A stretch of 13,667 nt of DNA from an uncultured Micrococcales bacterium (GCA_937919125.1 CALFOB010000218.1:1-13667); one strand, 5' to 3'. Positions 1-7,568 are shown, numbered from the stretch's first letter. Notes: generated by a model not told the origin, from the letters alone. Numbers and translations are program-made.

Positions 1-833
1 ACAATAAGTCCACGCTGACCCTTACCAATAGGCGCTACAAGGTCAATGATTCTTGTTGACAGCTTGTTTGGCTCGGTCTCTAGACGCAGACGAGTCTGTG
101 GGTATAGAGGAGTTAGCTTGCCGAATTCAACACGGTTCGCTGCTTCTTCTGGAGTCTGACCGTTAACTGAGTCAACACGAACAATTGCATTGAACTTAGT
201 TCTTGAAGGTGAATCACCTTCACGTGGCTGACGGATTGCACCAACAACAGCGTCACCCTTACGAAGTGAATACTTCTTGACCTGGCCAAGTGAAACATAA
301 ACATCGTTTGGACCAGCTAGGTAACCAGTGGTACGAACGAATGCGTAGTTGTCCAGGATGTCCAAGATACCCGCTACTGGTACTAATACATCGTCTGGAG
401 AGATCTCGGTGTCAACTTCGTCACGCTCGTTGTTACGACGTGGTCCACGGTCGCGGAAACGATCGTTTCCACCATTGCGGTTACGGTTGCGATTACGGTT
501 GCGGTTCTGACCTTGACGTTCGTTTCTTTCAGTGCGCTCTGGACGTTCTCCATCGAACTCACTGCGAGCTGGACGCTCTGAATTAGATTCCTGTGAACCT
601 TCAGCCTTAGGAGCTGATTCGCTAGGAGCAGCTGAACGGTTACGAGTTCTAGTGTTTGAACGCTCTGCAGGAGCGTCTGACGACTTAGCTTCAGGAGCAG
701 CAGCTACAGGTGCAGCGTCTTCGCTCTTGCGAGCACGGGCTGGCTTCTTAGCTTCAACAGGTGCGTCAGTTGCAGGAACTGCAGTTACGCGACGTGATCT
801 CTTTGGAGAATTTTCTTTTTGGACTTCATCCAT
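1..833 (-). CDS. rho: Transcription termination factor Rho (N-terminal part, truncated by window edge)
   Basis: Rho is the hexameric RNA-dependent ATPase that ends transcription of untranslated RNA. Only the first 277 codons are present; the frame runs off the left edge just after the GKGQRGLI stretch, a few residues before the expected P-loop, so the ATPase core cannot be judged. Residues 1-145 are low-complexity, rich in Ala, Pro, Glu, Arg and Asn, with five consecutive Asn-Arg pairs around residues 110-119. The OB-fold RNA-binding domain follows at about 147-225 (GILDILDNYAFVRTTGYL, VYVSLGQVKKYSLRKGD). I see no N-terminal Rho_N helix domain; the low-complexity tail starts at the first Met. 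ATG at 833 is the first possible start, since TAA lies in frame six codons upstream, and an AAGAAAGAG purine run sits before it. It lies 114 nt after thrB, as in other actinobacteria. Confidence 0.95.
   Translation of the reverse strand, partial: MDEVQKENSPKRSRRVTAVPATDAPVEAKKPARARKSEDAAPVAAAPEAKSSDAPAERSNTRTRNRSAAPSESAPKAEGSQESNSERPARSEFDGERPERTERNERQGQNRNRNRNRNRNGGNDRFRDRGPRRNNERDEVDTEISPDDVLVPVAGILDILDNYAFVRTTGYLAGPNDVYVSLGQVKKYSLRKGDAVVGAIRQPREGDSPSRTKFNAIVRVDSVNGQTPEEAANRVEFGKLTPLYPQTRLRLETEPNKLSTRIIDLVAPIGKGQRGLI
475..504 (-). repeat. rho: Five hexanucleotide units coding the Asn-Arg repeat of Rho
   Basis: Five consecutive copies of TTRCGR on the plus strand (TTGCGG, TTACGG, TTGCGA, TTACGG, TTGCGG) encode the run of Asn-Arg pairs in the disordered N-terminal part of Rho. 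The units differ at synonymous positions, so the repeat is maintained at protein level rather than being a recent perfect slippage product. It is not a CRISPR or mobile repeat. Confidence 0.7.
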
Positions 834-890
834 GTTTGTGACTCTTTCTTAGTTAGCAATCTGTTTCTTATTTGAGGTGGATTGCTTGAT

Positions 891-929
891 GCACGACCCT
901 TGTCATGCTCGAACCGTAAGTTTTTACGG
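891..929 (-). other. Two tandem hairpins in the thrB-rho intergenic region
   Basis: Read on the minus strand after the thrB stop, the RNA would form a perfect 6-bp stem CCGUAA/UUACGG with a 4-nt loop (929-914). Five nucleotides later comes a 7-bp stem GCAUGAC/GUCGUGC with one G-U wobble and a 4-nt loop AAGG (908-891). Neither is followed by a U-tract. They could end the thrB operon, since actinobacterial terminators often lack U-runs, or be a structured 5' leader of rho, a gene known to be autoregulated in other bacteria. The sequence alone does not decide between these. I could not place a confident rho promoter in the gap 834-947. Confidence 0.45.
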
Positions 930-947
930 GATTTGGATTTTGGATGG

Positions 948-1901
948 CTATTGATTAGCCCCAAGATTTGTGTACGTTGCTACAGTAGCACCTTTGAAGT
1001 CAACCGCCAACATTAAAGGGCTCCAAGTTGGGAACTTTTGGGCTGCCAAACTGGCTGCAGCCAGTCTTTGAGCGGGATCTGAGGCCAGGACCAGAACCGA
1101 TGGACCTGCCCCTGAAACAACTGCCGCATGCCCAGCATCACGCAAGGTGGTGATTAGAGCATCTGTTTCAGGCATGGCCTTGGCTCTATAAGCCTGGTGC
1201 AATCTGTCCTCTGTAGCGGCTAATAGTAGCTCTGGGCTTTGGGTAAGAGCTGCGATAAGCAGGGCTGAACGAGAGACGTTGAAAACCGCATCATCGTGGG
1301 GCACTGAATCTGGCTGCAAAGATCTAGCTAGCTCAGTGGACATCTTGTTCTTAGGAACTAGAACCAGCGGAGAAACACCTCTGTGCACAAATAGCTTCTT
1401 GTGCTTAGGTCCTGTCTCATCCTGCCAAGCAATAGTTAATCCTCCGAATAGTGCTGGAGCAACATTGTCAGGGTGGCCTTCAAGCTTGGTTGCAATTTCC
1501 AAAAGCTGACCAGGAGTAATTTCAACAATTCCTTCAAGCAAACCTTTGGCAGCCATAATTCCAGCTACCACTGCTGCTCCTGATGATCCCATTCCTCTAC
1601 CGTGAGGAATAAAGTTATGAGCTCTAAGTCTTAGTCCAGGAAGCGGTTGTCTTAGGTATTGGAAAGTGTAGGCAATAGCTTTCACAACTAGGTTTTCATC
1701 GCCTGTTGCAACTTCACCTTGACCTTCACCAATAACTTCTACTTGAGCATCCAGAGCATCAACAGCCTGAACTTCAAGTTCATCGTAAAAAGATAAAGCC
1801 ATTCCCAAAGTGTCAAAACCTGGACCTAGGTTTGCAGTTGTTGCTGGAACTTTAACGACAACTTTTCTACCCAACATGGCGTTAGCTTGATCTAAACGCA
1901 T
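948..1901 (-). CDS. thrB: Homoserine kinase
   Basis: Cytoplasmic GHMP-family kinase that phosphorylates L-homoserine with ATP to O-phosphohomoserine, the substrate of the ThrC encoded just upstream. All three family motifs are visible: N-terminal PATTANLGPGFDTLGMAL (about 19-36), the ATP-binding glycine/serine loop GRGMGSSGAAVVAG (101-114) and the C-terminal VSGAGPSVL (262-270). EGHPDNVAPALFGG at 141-154 is also typical. Its 317 residues are normal for the family. The ATG shares one base with the thrC stop (TAATG), so translation is probably coupled to thrC; the SD is weak (TTGGAT), which fits coupling. It is the last gene of the argS-lysA-hom-thrC-thrB cluster. The stop codon lies in a small inverted repeat (GGCTA 946-950 / TAGCC 956-960). 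Confidence 0.97.
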   Translation of the reverse strand: MRLDQANAMLGRKVVVKVPATTANLGPGFDTLGMALSFYDELEVQAVDALDAQVEVIGEGQGEVATGDENLVVKAIAYTFQYLRQPLPGLRLRAHNFIPHGRGMGSSGAAVVAGIMAAKGLLEGIVEITPGQLLEIATKLEGHPDNVAPALFGGLTIAWQDETGPKHKKLFVHRGVSPLVLVPKNKMSTELARSLQPDSVPHDDAVFNVSRSALLIAALTQSPELLLAATEDRLHQAYRAKAMPETDALITTLRDAGHAAVVSGAGPSVLVLASDPAQRLAAASLAAQKFPTWSPLMLAVDFKGATVATYTNLGANQ

Positions 1902-2980
1902 TAGTTTTTATCCAATCCAAGAAGTTCTGCAACTTCACTGGTTTCTTTTGAACAAGAAACTGGAGAAATCTCGTTACCGTCAGCATCCTTCAAAGCCCAG
2001 CCAACATCCTTTAGTCCGTGACCTGTGACAGTGACAACAATCTTTGCTCCACTAGGAACCTTGCCAAGTTTTGAGTTCTTAAATAGACCAGCAGCACCTG
2101 TTGCGGAAGATGGTTCTACGAATACGCCAACCTCATTAGATAGGAATCGGTGCATCCAGAGAATTTCTTCATCGCTAACAGCACCGAACTCTCCCTTGCT
2201 GCATTCCTGAGCACTCAGAGCTAGATCCCAAGACGCTGGGTTTCCGATACGGATTGCGGTAGCAATAGTTTCAGGATTAGCAATTGGGTGGCCAGCAACA
2301 AATGGAGCAGATCCTTCTGCCTGGAAGCCCCACATCACAGGAACACCCTTTATGGTTCCAGCGTTGAACTCTTCTAGATAACCCTTGAAGTAAGCACTGT
2401 AGTTTCCAGCATTACCAACAGGCAAGACATGGAAATCAGGAGCGAAACCTAGAGTTTCAACAACTTCAAAGCTTGCTGTCTTTTGCCCTTCAATGCGATC
2501 TGGGTTCACAGAGTTCACCAAGTGCACTGCATAGTTCTCGCTCAGTTCACGAGCAAGGACTAGACAGTCATCAAAGTTTCCTCTGACTTGCAATATCTCT
2601 GCCTTGTGAGCAACAGCTTGGGCTAGCTTGCCCATCGTAATCTTTCCCTCAGGTATAAGAACTACAGATTTGATGCCTGCAGCAGCTGCATAAGCCGCAG
2701 CACTGGCAGAAGTATTTCCGGTTGATGCACAAATAACAGCCTTAGCTCCATGATGAACAGCCTTTGTAACAGCCATGGTCATGCCTCTGTCTTTGAATGA
2801 ACCAGTTGGGTTCATTCCTTCAACCTTTAGCCAGACCTCTGATGCGCCAACTAGTTTGGCTAGAGCAGGAGCAGCTACAAGAGGGGTTCCTCCCTCACCC
2901 AAAGTAATTACCTTGGTACCTGGATCGATATCTAGCCGATCGAAGTACTCGTTGATTACTCCACGCCATTGATGTGCCAT
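1901..2980 (-). CDS. thrC: Threonine synthase
   Basis: PLP-dependent (fold type II) enzyme converting O-phosphohomoserine to L-threonine and phosphate, the last step of threonine synthesis. Visible family features are the PLP-lysine motif GSFKDRG with Lys63, the substrate/PLP loop STGNTSAS (86-93), the glycine-rich phosphate-binding PVGNAGN (187-193), and VTGHGLKD near the C-terminus (318-325). At 359 residues it matches the short actinobacterial/Bacillus-type ThrC, not the longer E. coli/yeast form. It starts 2 nt after the hom stop and overlaps thrB by one base. A strong Shine-Dalgarno lies inside the end of hom. The order hom-thrC-thrB places homoserine production and its two-step conversion on one transcript. 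Confidence 0.97.
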   Translation of the reverse strand: MAHQWRGVINEYFDRLDIDPGTKVITLGEGGTPLVAAPALAKLVGASEVWLKVEGMNPTGSFKDRGMTMAVTKAVHHGAKAVICASTGNTSASAAAYAAAAGIKSVVLIPEGKITMGKLAQAVAHKAEILQVRGNFDDCLVLARELSENYAVHLVNSVNPDRIEGQKTASFEVVETLGFAPDFHVLPVGNAGNYSAYFKGYLEEFNAGTIKGVPVMWGFQAEGSAPFVAGHPIANPETIATAIRIGNPASWDLALSAQECSKGEFGAVSDEEILWMHRFLSNEVGVFVEPSSATGAAGLFKNSKLGKVPSGAKIVVTVTGHGLKDVGWALKDADGNEISPVSCSKETSEVAELLGLDKN

Positions 2981-2982
2981 GT

Positions 2983-4299
2983 TTATACTCCTTCAACCCT
3001 GATGACAGAGGTGATTTGTTCAACGGCTTCACTGGCGTCGAGTTCACTTACTACGGCAGCTAATGATTTATCACTAGCTTCATGAGTTCCAATTTCCAAC
3101 CATGCGGTTGTTTCAGCCTGAATCATCTTTGAAGACTGTTCAACAGTTTCGATAGAAACATTGTGGTTGGCAAAGATATTTGCAACTGATGCAAGAACAC
3201 CTGGCTGGTCAGTTACTTCCAAAGTGATTTGGTATCTGGTCTTGATTCTGCTGATTGGCAAAACTTCTAGATCAGCGTGCGCTGAGTCAGCAAGACCTGG
3301 ACCACCGGCAACATGTCGCTTAGCAGCTGAGACTAGATCCCCCATTACTGCAGATGCAGTTTGAATTCCACCAGCACCTGCGCCATAGAACATTAGGCTT
3401 CCGGCAGCTTCTGCTTCAACGAATACTGCGTTGAATGCACCACGGACTGCTGCTAGTGGATGCTCTAGAGGCACCATTGCTGGATAGACGCGAACAGAAA
3501 TACCTTCTTCAGGGTTTTCTGCATCTGCAGCAATCTTTTCGCAGATAGCTAGAAGCTTGATGACATAGCCATCTCTCTTAGCTGCAGCCATCTGAGCTTG
3601 AGTAACTTTTGTAATTCCCTCGCGGTACACCTTCTCAAGAGGAACTTCAGTATGGAAAGCAAGAGATGCCAAGATGGCTGCTTTTTGAGCTGCGTCATAT
3701 CCTTCAACATCCAAAACAGGATCTGCCTCTAGGTAGCCGAGCTTGGTTGCTTCCTCCATTGCTTCTTCAAGAGTTGAACCTGTTGAATCCATGCGATCAA
3801 GAATGAAGTTAGTTGAACCATTGACGATACCCATGATGCGCTTGACTTTATCTCCAGCCAGAGATTCACGAAGCGGTCTAATGATTGGGATGGCTCCAGC
3901 AACAGCAGCTTCAAAGTAGAGCTGAGCGCCTACTTGTTCAGCGACATCAAACAACTCTGTTCCGTGGGTTGCTAGCAGTGCCTTGTTAGCTGTGATGACA
4001 TCGCTACCTGAGTTCAAGGCAGCAAGGATGTATGTGCGAGCTGGTTCAATTCCACCCATAACTTCAATGACAATGTCTGCACCAAGTATTAGTTGATCAG
4101 CTTCTGTAGTAATCAATTCCTGAGGAATGCCGAAATTTCTAGCGGCTCTTTTGTCTCTGACCAAAACACCAGCAAGCTGCAGTTCAGCACCAACACGAGC
4201 TGCTAGTTCATCTTTGTTTTCAAGGATGAGTCTGGCAACCTGAGAGCCAACAGAGCCTGCTCCTAGTAGAGCAACTCTTAGCGGACGATACTCGATCAT
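2983..4299 (-). CDS. hom: Homoserine dehydrogenase with C-terminal ACT domain
   Basis: Reduces aspartate semialdehyde to homoserine with NAD(P)H, the branch point from lysine toward threonine and methionine. The N-terminal Rossmann domain starts with LLGAGSVGSQVARLI (11-25). The TANK motif (103-106) and the catalytic-domain signature GYLEADPVLDVEGYDAAQK (188-206) follow. Glu191, Asp202 and Lys206 keep the spacing of the catalytic Glu208/Asp219/Lys223 of the yeast enzyme, and Lys106 fits the first catalytic lysine. An ACT domain occupies about 355-435 (YQITLEVTDQPGVLASVANIF), as in other actinobacterial Hom proteins, where it mediates threonine feedback inhibition. It is monofunctional, with no aspartokinase part. 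At 438 residues it is normal length. ATG overlaps the lysA stop as ATGA, with GAAGGTG 5 nt upstream as ribosome binding site. Confidence 0.97.
   Translation of the reverse strand: MIEYRPLRVALLGAGSVGSQVARLILENKDELAARVGAELQLAGVLVRDKRAARNFGIPQELITTEADQLILGADIVIEVMGGIEPARTYILAALNSGSDVITANKALLATHGTELFDVAEQVGAQLYFEAAVAGAIPIIRPLRESLAGDKVKRIMGIVNGSTNFILDRMDSTGSTLEEAMEEATKLGYLEADPVLDVEGYDAAQKAAILASLAFHTEVPLEKVYREGITKVTQAQMAAAKRDGYVIKLLAICEKIAADAENPEEGISVRVYPAMVPLEHPLAAVRGAFNAVFVEAEAAGSLMFYGAGAGGIQTASAVMGDLVSAAKRHVAGGPGLADSAHADLEVLPISRIKTRYQITLEVTDQPGVLASVANIFANHNVSIETVEQSSKMIQAETTAWLEIGTHEASDKSLAAVVSELDASEAVEQITSVIRVEGV
2988..2994 (-). promoter_or_regulatory. thrC: Shine-Dalgarno of thrC, inside the end of hom
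   Basis: GAAGGAG on the minus strand, 7 nt before the thrC ATG, is the strongest ribosome binding site of this cluster. It lies within the last codons of hom, so ribosomes finishing hom sit on it. It fixes the thrC start at 2980. Confidence 0.8.
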
Positions 4300-5687
4300 C
4301 TTGACACCTTCACATCTCTTGCAAGTAAGTCTTCTTCTGTTTCAGCTCTAACTATTAAATCAACCTTGCCATCTGAAACAGCAACTACGGCTGCTCTAGT
4401 CAAATAGTTGTAGTTGCTTGCTAGTGAGAAACAATATGCACCAGTTGTAGCAACAGCAAGTAGATCATTAGGAGCAACATCTTCAGGAAGATATGCGTTT
4501 CTAACAACAATGTCCCCAGATTCACAGTGTTTACCAACAACTCGAGATAGGGCTGGCTTGGCATCTGACTCTCTTGAAGCAAGTGTGACGCTGTAGTCGG
4601 CACCGTAAAGAGCCGGTCTGGCGTTATCGCTCATACCGCCATCGATGCTCACATACTTTCTAACATCTGCGTCTTCACCAACTAGAACATCTTTAGTTGT
4701 TCCTACGTTGTACAGGGTAATTCCAGCTGGACCAACAATTACTCTGCCTGGTTCAAAAGCAAGAACTGGGATTGGAATTCCATACTTTTCACACTCTTTT
4801 GCAACTGCATCAGTGATTGCTTTAGCAACATCTTCGATAGCCATGGGTGAATCAGCGGCAGTGTATGCAACTCCAAAGCCTCCACCAAGGTTCATCTCAG
4901 GAACCGCTCCACCCTTCAGAAGTTCTGCCTGCAAAGAAACAAGTCTCTTGGCTGCTTCAACAAATCCTTCAACTGCAAAGATCTGAGAACCAATGTGTGA
5001 GTGAAGTCCTAGGAACTGAAGGTGCTTGTGGGAACGAATCTTTTCAACAAGGGTTGGCACATCTGCCATAGCGATACCGAACTTCTGATCTTCGCGAGCA
5101 GTAGCTAGGTATTCGTGGGTGTGCGCATGCACACCGCTGTTAACGCGCAGTCTTACTGGCTGAATGCGATCTTGAGCACCAGCAGCTGAAGCAATTCTTT
5201 CAATTTCAATATCGCTGTCAATAACAATTACGCCAACACCAGCAGATACTGCTCTTCCAATTTCGCTGTGTGACTTGTTGTTACCGTGCAAACCAATTCT
5301 CTTGGCATCAATTCCACCAGCCAGAGCAACAGCTAGCTCTCCACCGGATGAAACATCAACATTCATTCCAAGCTGGTCAACCCAACGAACTACTTCGGTT
5401 GAAAGGAATGCTTTACCTGCGTAATAAATCTTTGCTTTGGTGCCGTGCTTCTCAGCTTCTTTAGAGAAAGCCTTGATGATCTGTTTTGAACGATCAAAGA
5501 ACTCTGTCTTGTCCAAGACGTAGAGAGGTGAACCATACTGAGCCACTAGATCGCCAACTGCAATTCCTCCAATAGAGATGTGTCCATCTGATTCGCGCTT
5601 GAAACTCTTAGGCCAAATGCCAGCCTGTAGAGAGTTGACGTCCTTTGGCACTTCAAGCCATTCTGGAGCTAACTGGTTATCGTTCAT
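4296..5687 (-). CDS. lysA: Diaminopimelate decarboxylase
   Basis: PLP-dependent fold type III decarboxylase that makes L-lysine from meso-diaminopimelate, the last lysine step. Key elements are the PLP lysine Lys92 in YYAGKAF (88-94), HSHIGSQIF (229-237), the phosphate-binding NLGGGFG (266-272), EPGR (312-315), the catalytic CESGD with Cys388, and GAY with Tyr418 near the C-terminus. The first 45 residues (PEWLEVPKDVNSLQAGIWP) are the N-terminal extension usual in Micrococcales LysA, explaining 463 residues. The ATG shares a base with the argS stop (TAATG), and GGAG (5696-5699) lies 8 nt upstream. The argS-lysA pair is a known actinobacterial arrangement; in Brevibacterium/Corynebacterium it has been reported to respond to arginine and lysine. 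No regulator-binding site can be recognised here. Confidence 0.97.
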   Translation of the reverse strand: MNDNQLAPEWLEVPKDVNSLQAGIWPKSFKRESDGHISIGGIAVGDLVAQYGSPLYVLDKTEFFDRSKQIIKAFSKEAEKHGTKAKIYYAGKAFLSTEVVRWVDQLGMNVDVSSGGELAVALAGGIDAKRIGLHGNNKSHSEIGRAVSAGVGVIVIDSDIEIERIASAAGAQDRIQPVRLRVNSGVHAHTHEYLATAREDQKFGIAMADVPTLVEKIRSHKHLQFLGLHSHIGSQIFAVEGFVEAAKRLVSLQAELLKGGAVPEMNLGGGFGVAYTAADSPMAIEDVAKAITDAVAKECEKYGIPIPVLAFEPGRVIVGPAGITLYNVGTTKDVLVGEDADVRKYVSIDGGMSDNARPALYGADYSVTLASRESDAKPALSRVVGKHCESGDIVVRNAYLPEDVAPNDLLAVATTGAYCFSLASNYNYLTRAAVVAVSDGKVDLIVRAETEEDLLARDVKVSR

Positions 5688-7342
5688 TACATCCGCTCCG
5701 GTGCACTAACGCCTAGAACCTTTAATCCATTCGCCAGAACAACCGATGCTGCGTTGTTTAGCCAAAGTCTGGTTCTGTGGACTGATTCAACTTCATTTCC
5801 TGAAAGTGGAGTAACACGGCAGGCGTCATACCAACGGTGATAAGCACCTGCTACTTCCTCTAGATAACGGGCAACAAGGTGAGGTGCACGTTCAGTAGAA
5901 GAGTGAGCCATTACTGCTGGGAAGCGAGCAAGAGCAGCGAGCAGGTTTGATTCACTTTCGTGAGTTAGAAGACTTGGATCAAACTCACTGTCATCAACAC
6001 TCAATGACTGAGCATTGTTTGCAACCTGCTTGGTTCTTGCGTGTGCATACTGAACATAGAAGACAGGGTTGTCGTTAGTTTTTTTAGATAGCTGGTCTAG
6101 GTCAATGTCAACCATTGAGTTGATTGAAGATCTTGTCAGGGCGTATCTAGCAGCATCAACACCAACAGCATCAACTAAATCTTCCATGGTTACAACAGTT
6201 CCTGCACGCTTAGACATTCGAACTGGTTCGCCATCTTTGACTAGGTTCACTAGCTGACCGATAAGAATTTCTAGATTGACTCCCGGCTCATCACCGAATG
6301 CGGCACACATCGCCATCATTCTTTGTACATAGCCATGGTGATCTGCTCCAAGCATATAGATTGCTTGATCAAACCCACGCTCACGCTTATCTAGGTAGTA
6401 AGCAAGGTCTCCTGCGATGTAAGCTGCTTCACCATCACTCTTTATAACTACGCGATCTCTGTCATCACCGAAAGTTGTTGAGCGAAGCCAGACTGCTCCG
6501 TCTTGGTCATAGATGTGTCCTAGATCTCTAAGTCTTTCGATTGCTTTTTGAACAGCACCTTGTTCGTACAGAGAATTCTCATGGAAGAACACATCGAAGT
6601 GAACACCAAACTTTTCTAGAGATTCACGAATCTCACCAAACATTAGATCAACACCAACTGCTCTAAAAGTTTCCTTAGCTTCTTCTTCAGGAAGTGAAGC
6701 TGCATTTGGGTGCTGTTCTAAAACTGCACTAGCAATCTGGTTGATGTATTCCCCTGCATAACCATCTTCAGGAGCATCTTCTGATCTTGCTGCTGCTAGA
6801 AGTGAGCGAGCAAATCTGTCAATCTGTGCACCGTGGTCATTGAAGTAGTACTCACGAGTAACTTTTGCACCTTGTGCTTCAAAGATTCTGGCTAGTGAAT
6901 CTCCTACTGCCGCCCAACGGGTTCCACCGATGTGGATTGGGCCTGTTGGGTTTGCTGAAACAAACTCAAGATTCATCTTGATGCCAGAAAGCAATGTTCC
7001 TAGTCCATAGGACTCTCCTGCTTGAACAATCTGCTTCGCAAGTTCACCAGCAGCTGCTGCACTAAGAGTGATGTTGATAAAGCCAGGTCCTGCAACATCT
7101 ACCTTTGAGATGCCAGAGACACTTTCAAGTTCTTTAGCTAGCAGGGTTGCTAGTTCTCTTGGGTTTGAACCCAACTTCACACCCCACTGCATGGCAACGT
7201 TAGTTGCCCAATCCCCGTGGTCCCTATTCTTTGGTCTTTCAACGACAACCTCAGAAGGCAGGTCAATCACAGCCAACTTGCCCTGAGTCTGCAAAGAGCC
7301 CAAGATGGCAAGAATGTGACTGGACAGATCTGCAGGGGTCAC
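5687..7342 (-). CDS. argS: Arginyl-tRNA synthetase (class I)
   Basis: Charges tRNA-Arg with arginine in the cytoplasm. With the start chosen here the protein has 551 residues, usual for bacterial ArgS. Visible parts are the N-terminal ERPKNRDHGDWATNVAM region (35-51), the HIGH-type motif HIGG in NPTGPIHIGGTRW (137-140), the KMSKS-type motif RMSKRAG (375-381), and the C-terminal all-helical anticodon-binding domain beginning near ARYALTRSSIN. I chose GTG at 7342 rather than the longer GTG at 7351 because AAGGTG lies 6 nt before 7342 and the protein then begins MTPADLS, typical of relatives; the longer start lacks an SD. It heads the lysine/threonine cluster, overlapping lysA by one base, and faces a tRNA-Arg gene across the divergent promoter region. 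Confidence 0.95.
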   Translation of the reverse strand: MTPADLSSHILAILGSLQTQGKLAVIDLPSEVVVERPKNRDHGDWATNVAMQWGVKLGSNPRELATLLAKELESVSGISKVDVAGPGFINITLSAAAAGELAKQIVQAGESYGLGTLLSGIKMNLEFVSANPTGPIHIGGTRWAAVGDSLARIFEAQGAKVTREYYFNDHGAQIDRFARSLLAAARSEDAPEDGYAGEYINQIASAVLEQHPNAASLPEEEAKETFRAVGVDLMFGEIRESLEKFGVHFDVFFHENSLYEQGAVQKAIERLRDLGHIYDQDGAVWLRSTTFGDDRDRVVIKSDGEAAYIAGDLAYYLDKRERGFDQAIYMLGADHHGYVQRMMAMCAAFGDEPGVNLEILIGQLVNLVKDGEPVRMSKRAGTVVTMEDLVDAVGVDAARYALTRSSINSMVDIDLDQLSKKTNDNPVFYVQYAHARTKQVANNAQSLSVDDSEFDPSLLTHESESNLLAALARFPAVMAHSSTERAPHLVARYLEEVAGAYHRWYDACRVTPLSGNEVESVHRTRLWLNNAASVVLANGLKVLGVSAPERM

Positions 7343-7348
7343 GTGATG

Positions 7349-7355
7349 CACCTTT
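7349..7355 (-). promoter_or_regulatory. argS: Ribosome binding site deciding the argS start
   Basis: AAAGGTG on the minus strand, 6 nt before GTG at 7342. The alternative GTG at 7351 overlaps this motif and has no comparable purine run upstream. Confidence 0.55.
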
Positions 7356-7415
7356 ACTTTGGGGAATGAATTGATTGGGTTTCAAGGCCACAACGCCTTC
7401 ACCGGTAATCCCCTA

Positions 7416-7421
7416 AGTCTA
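7416..7421 (-). promoter_or_regulatory. argS: Candidate extended -10 box of the argS cluster promoter
   Basis: On the minus strand TAGACT is preceded by TGT, giving the extended -10 pattern TGnTAnnnT. No good -35 is visible. Transcription would begin near 7409, leaving a leader of roughly 65 nt that includes a small hairpin (AAGGC 7384-7388 / GCCTT 7395-7399). I see nothing that looks like a T-box or other known riboswitch. Confidence 0.45.
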
Positions 7422-7472
7422 ACAAAGTGCCTTGCTAGGCCATAAGGGGCTCTGCCTCTTTAGATGGGTCGC

Positions 7473-7481
7473 TGGTAGTCT
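7473..7481 (+). promoter_or_regulatory. Candidate extended -10 box of the tRNA-Arg/dedA transcript
   Basis: TGGTAGTCT fits the extended -10 pattern TGnTAnnnT. Transcription would start near 7488, about 8 nt before the mature tRNA 5' end at 7496. No clear -35 is visible. It faces the argS -10 box about 55 bp away. Confidence 0.45.
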
Positions 7482-7495
7482 GGGCTTATCGCCTA

Positions 7496-7567
7496 GCCCC
7501 CATAGCTCAGGGGATAGAGCACCGCCCTCCGGAGGCGGGAGCGCAGGTTCGATTCCTGCTGGGGGCA
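7496..7567 (+). tRNA. tRNA-Arg, anticodon CCG
   Basis: Folds as a full cloverleaf: acceptor GCCCCCA (7496-7502) with TGGGGGC (7560-7566), D-stem GCTC/GAGC (7505-7508, 7517-7520), anticodon stem CCGCC/GGCGG (7522-7526, 7534-7538) with loop CTCCGGA and anticodon CCG at 7529-7531, and T-stem GCAGG/CCTGC around TTCGATT. The discriminator base is A7567 and CCA is not encoded. The variable loop is short (GAGC, 4 nt). It reads CGG. It lies head-to-head with argS, the gene of its own synthetase, and its 3' end is one nucleotide from the dedA start codon. Confidence 0.96.
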
Positions 7568-7568
7568 C

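Noticed and set aside
475..504. Short repeats that might suggest a CRISPR or mobile repeat
   Set aside because: They are contiguous 6-bp units in frame with Rho, coding Asn-Arg pairs. There are no spacers.
532..852. 106-codon plus-strand frame antisense to the start of rho
   Set aside because: It is produced by the biased Ala/Arg/Ser codons of the Rho low-complexity tail on the other strand.
4645..4986. 113-codon plus-strand frame antisense to lysA
   Set aside because: It lies wholly inside lysA, whose family motifs are intact, and its own product resembles no family and has no ribosome binding site.
7352..7415. T-box or amino-acid riboswitch in the argS leader
   Set aside because: Only a 5-bp hairpin is visible. 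There is no T-box sequence, specifier loop or terminator/antiterminator pair.
7496..7567. Integration site (tRNA attachment site) with an adjacent mobile element
   Set aside because: No integrase, no repeat of the tRNA 3' end elsewhere in the window that I can see, and the neighbours are core genes.
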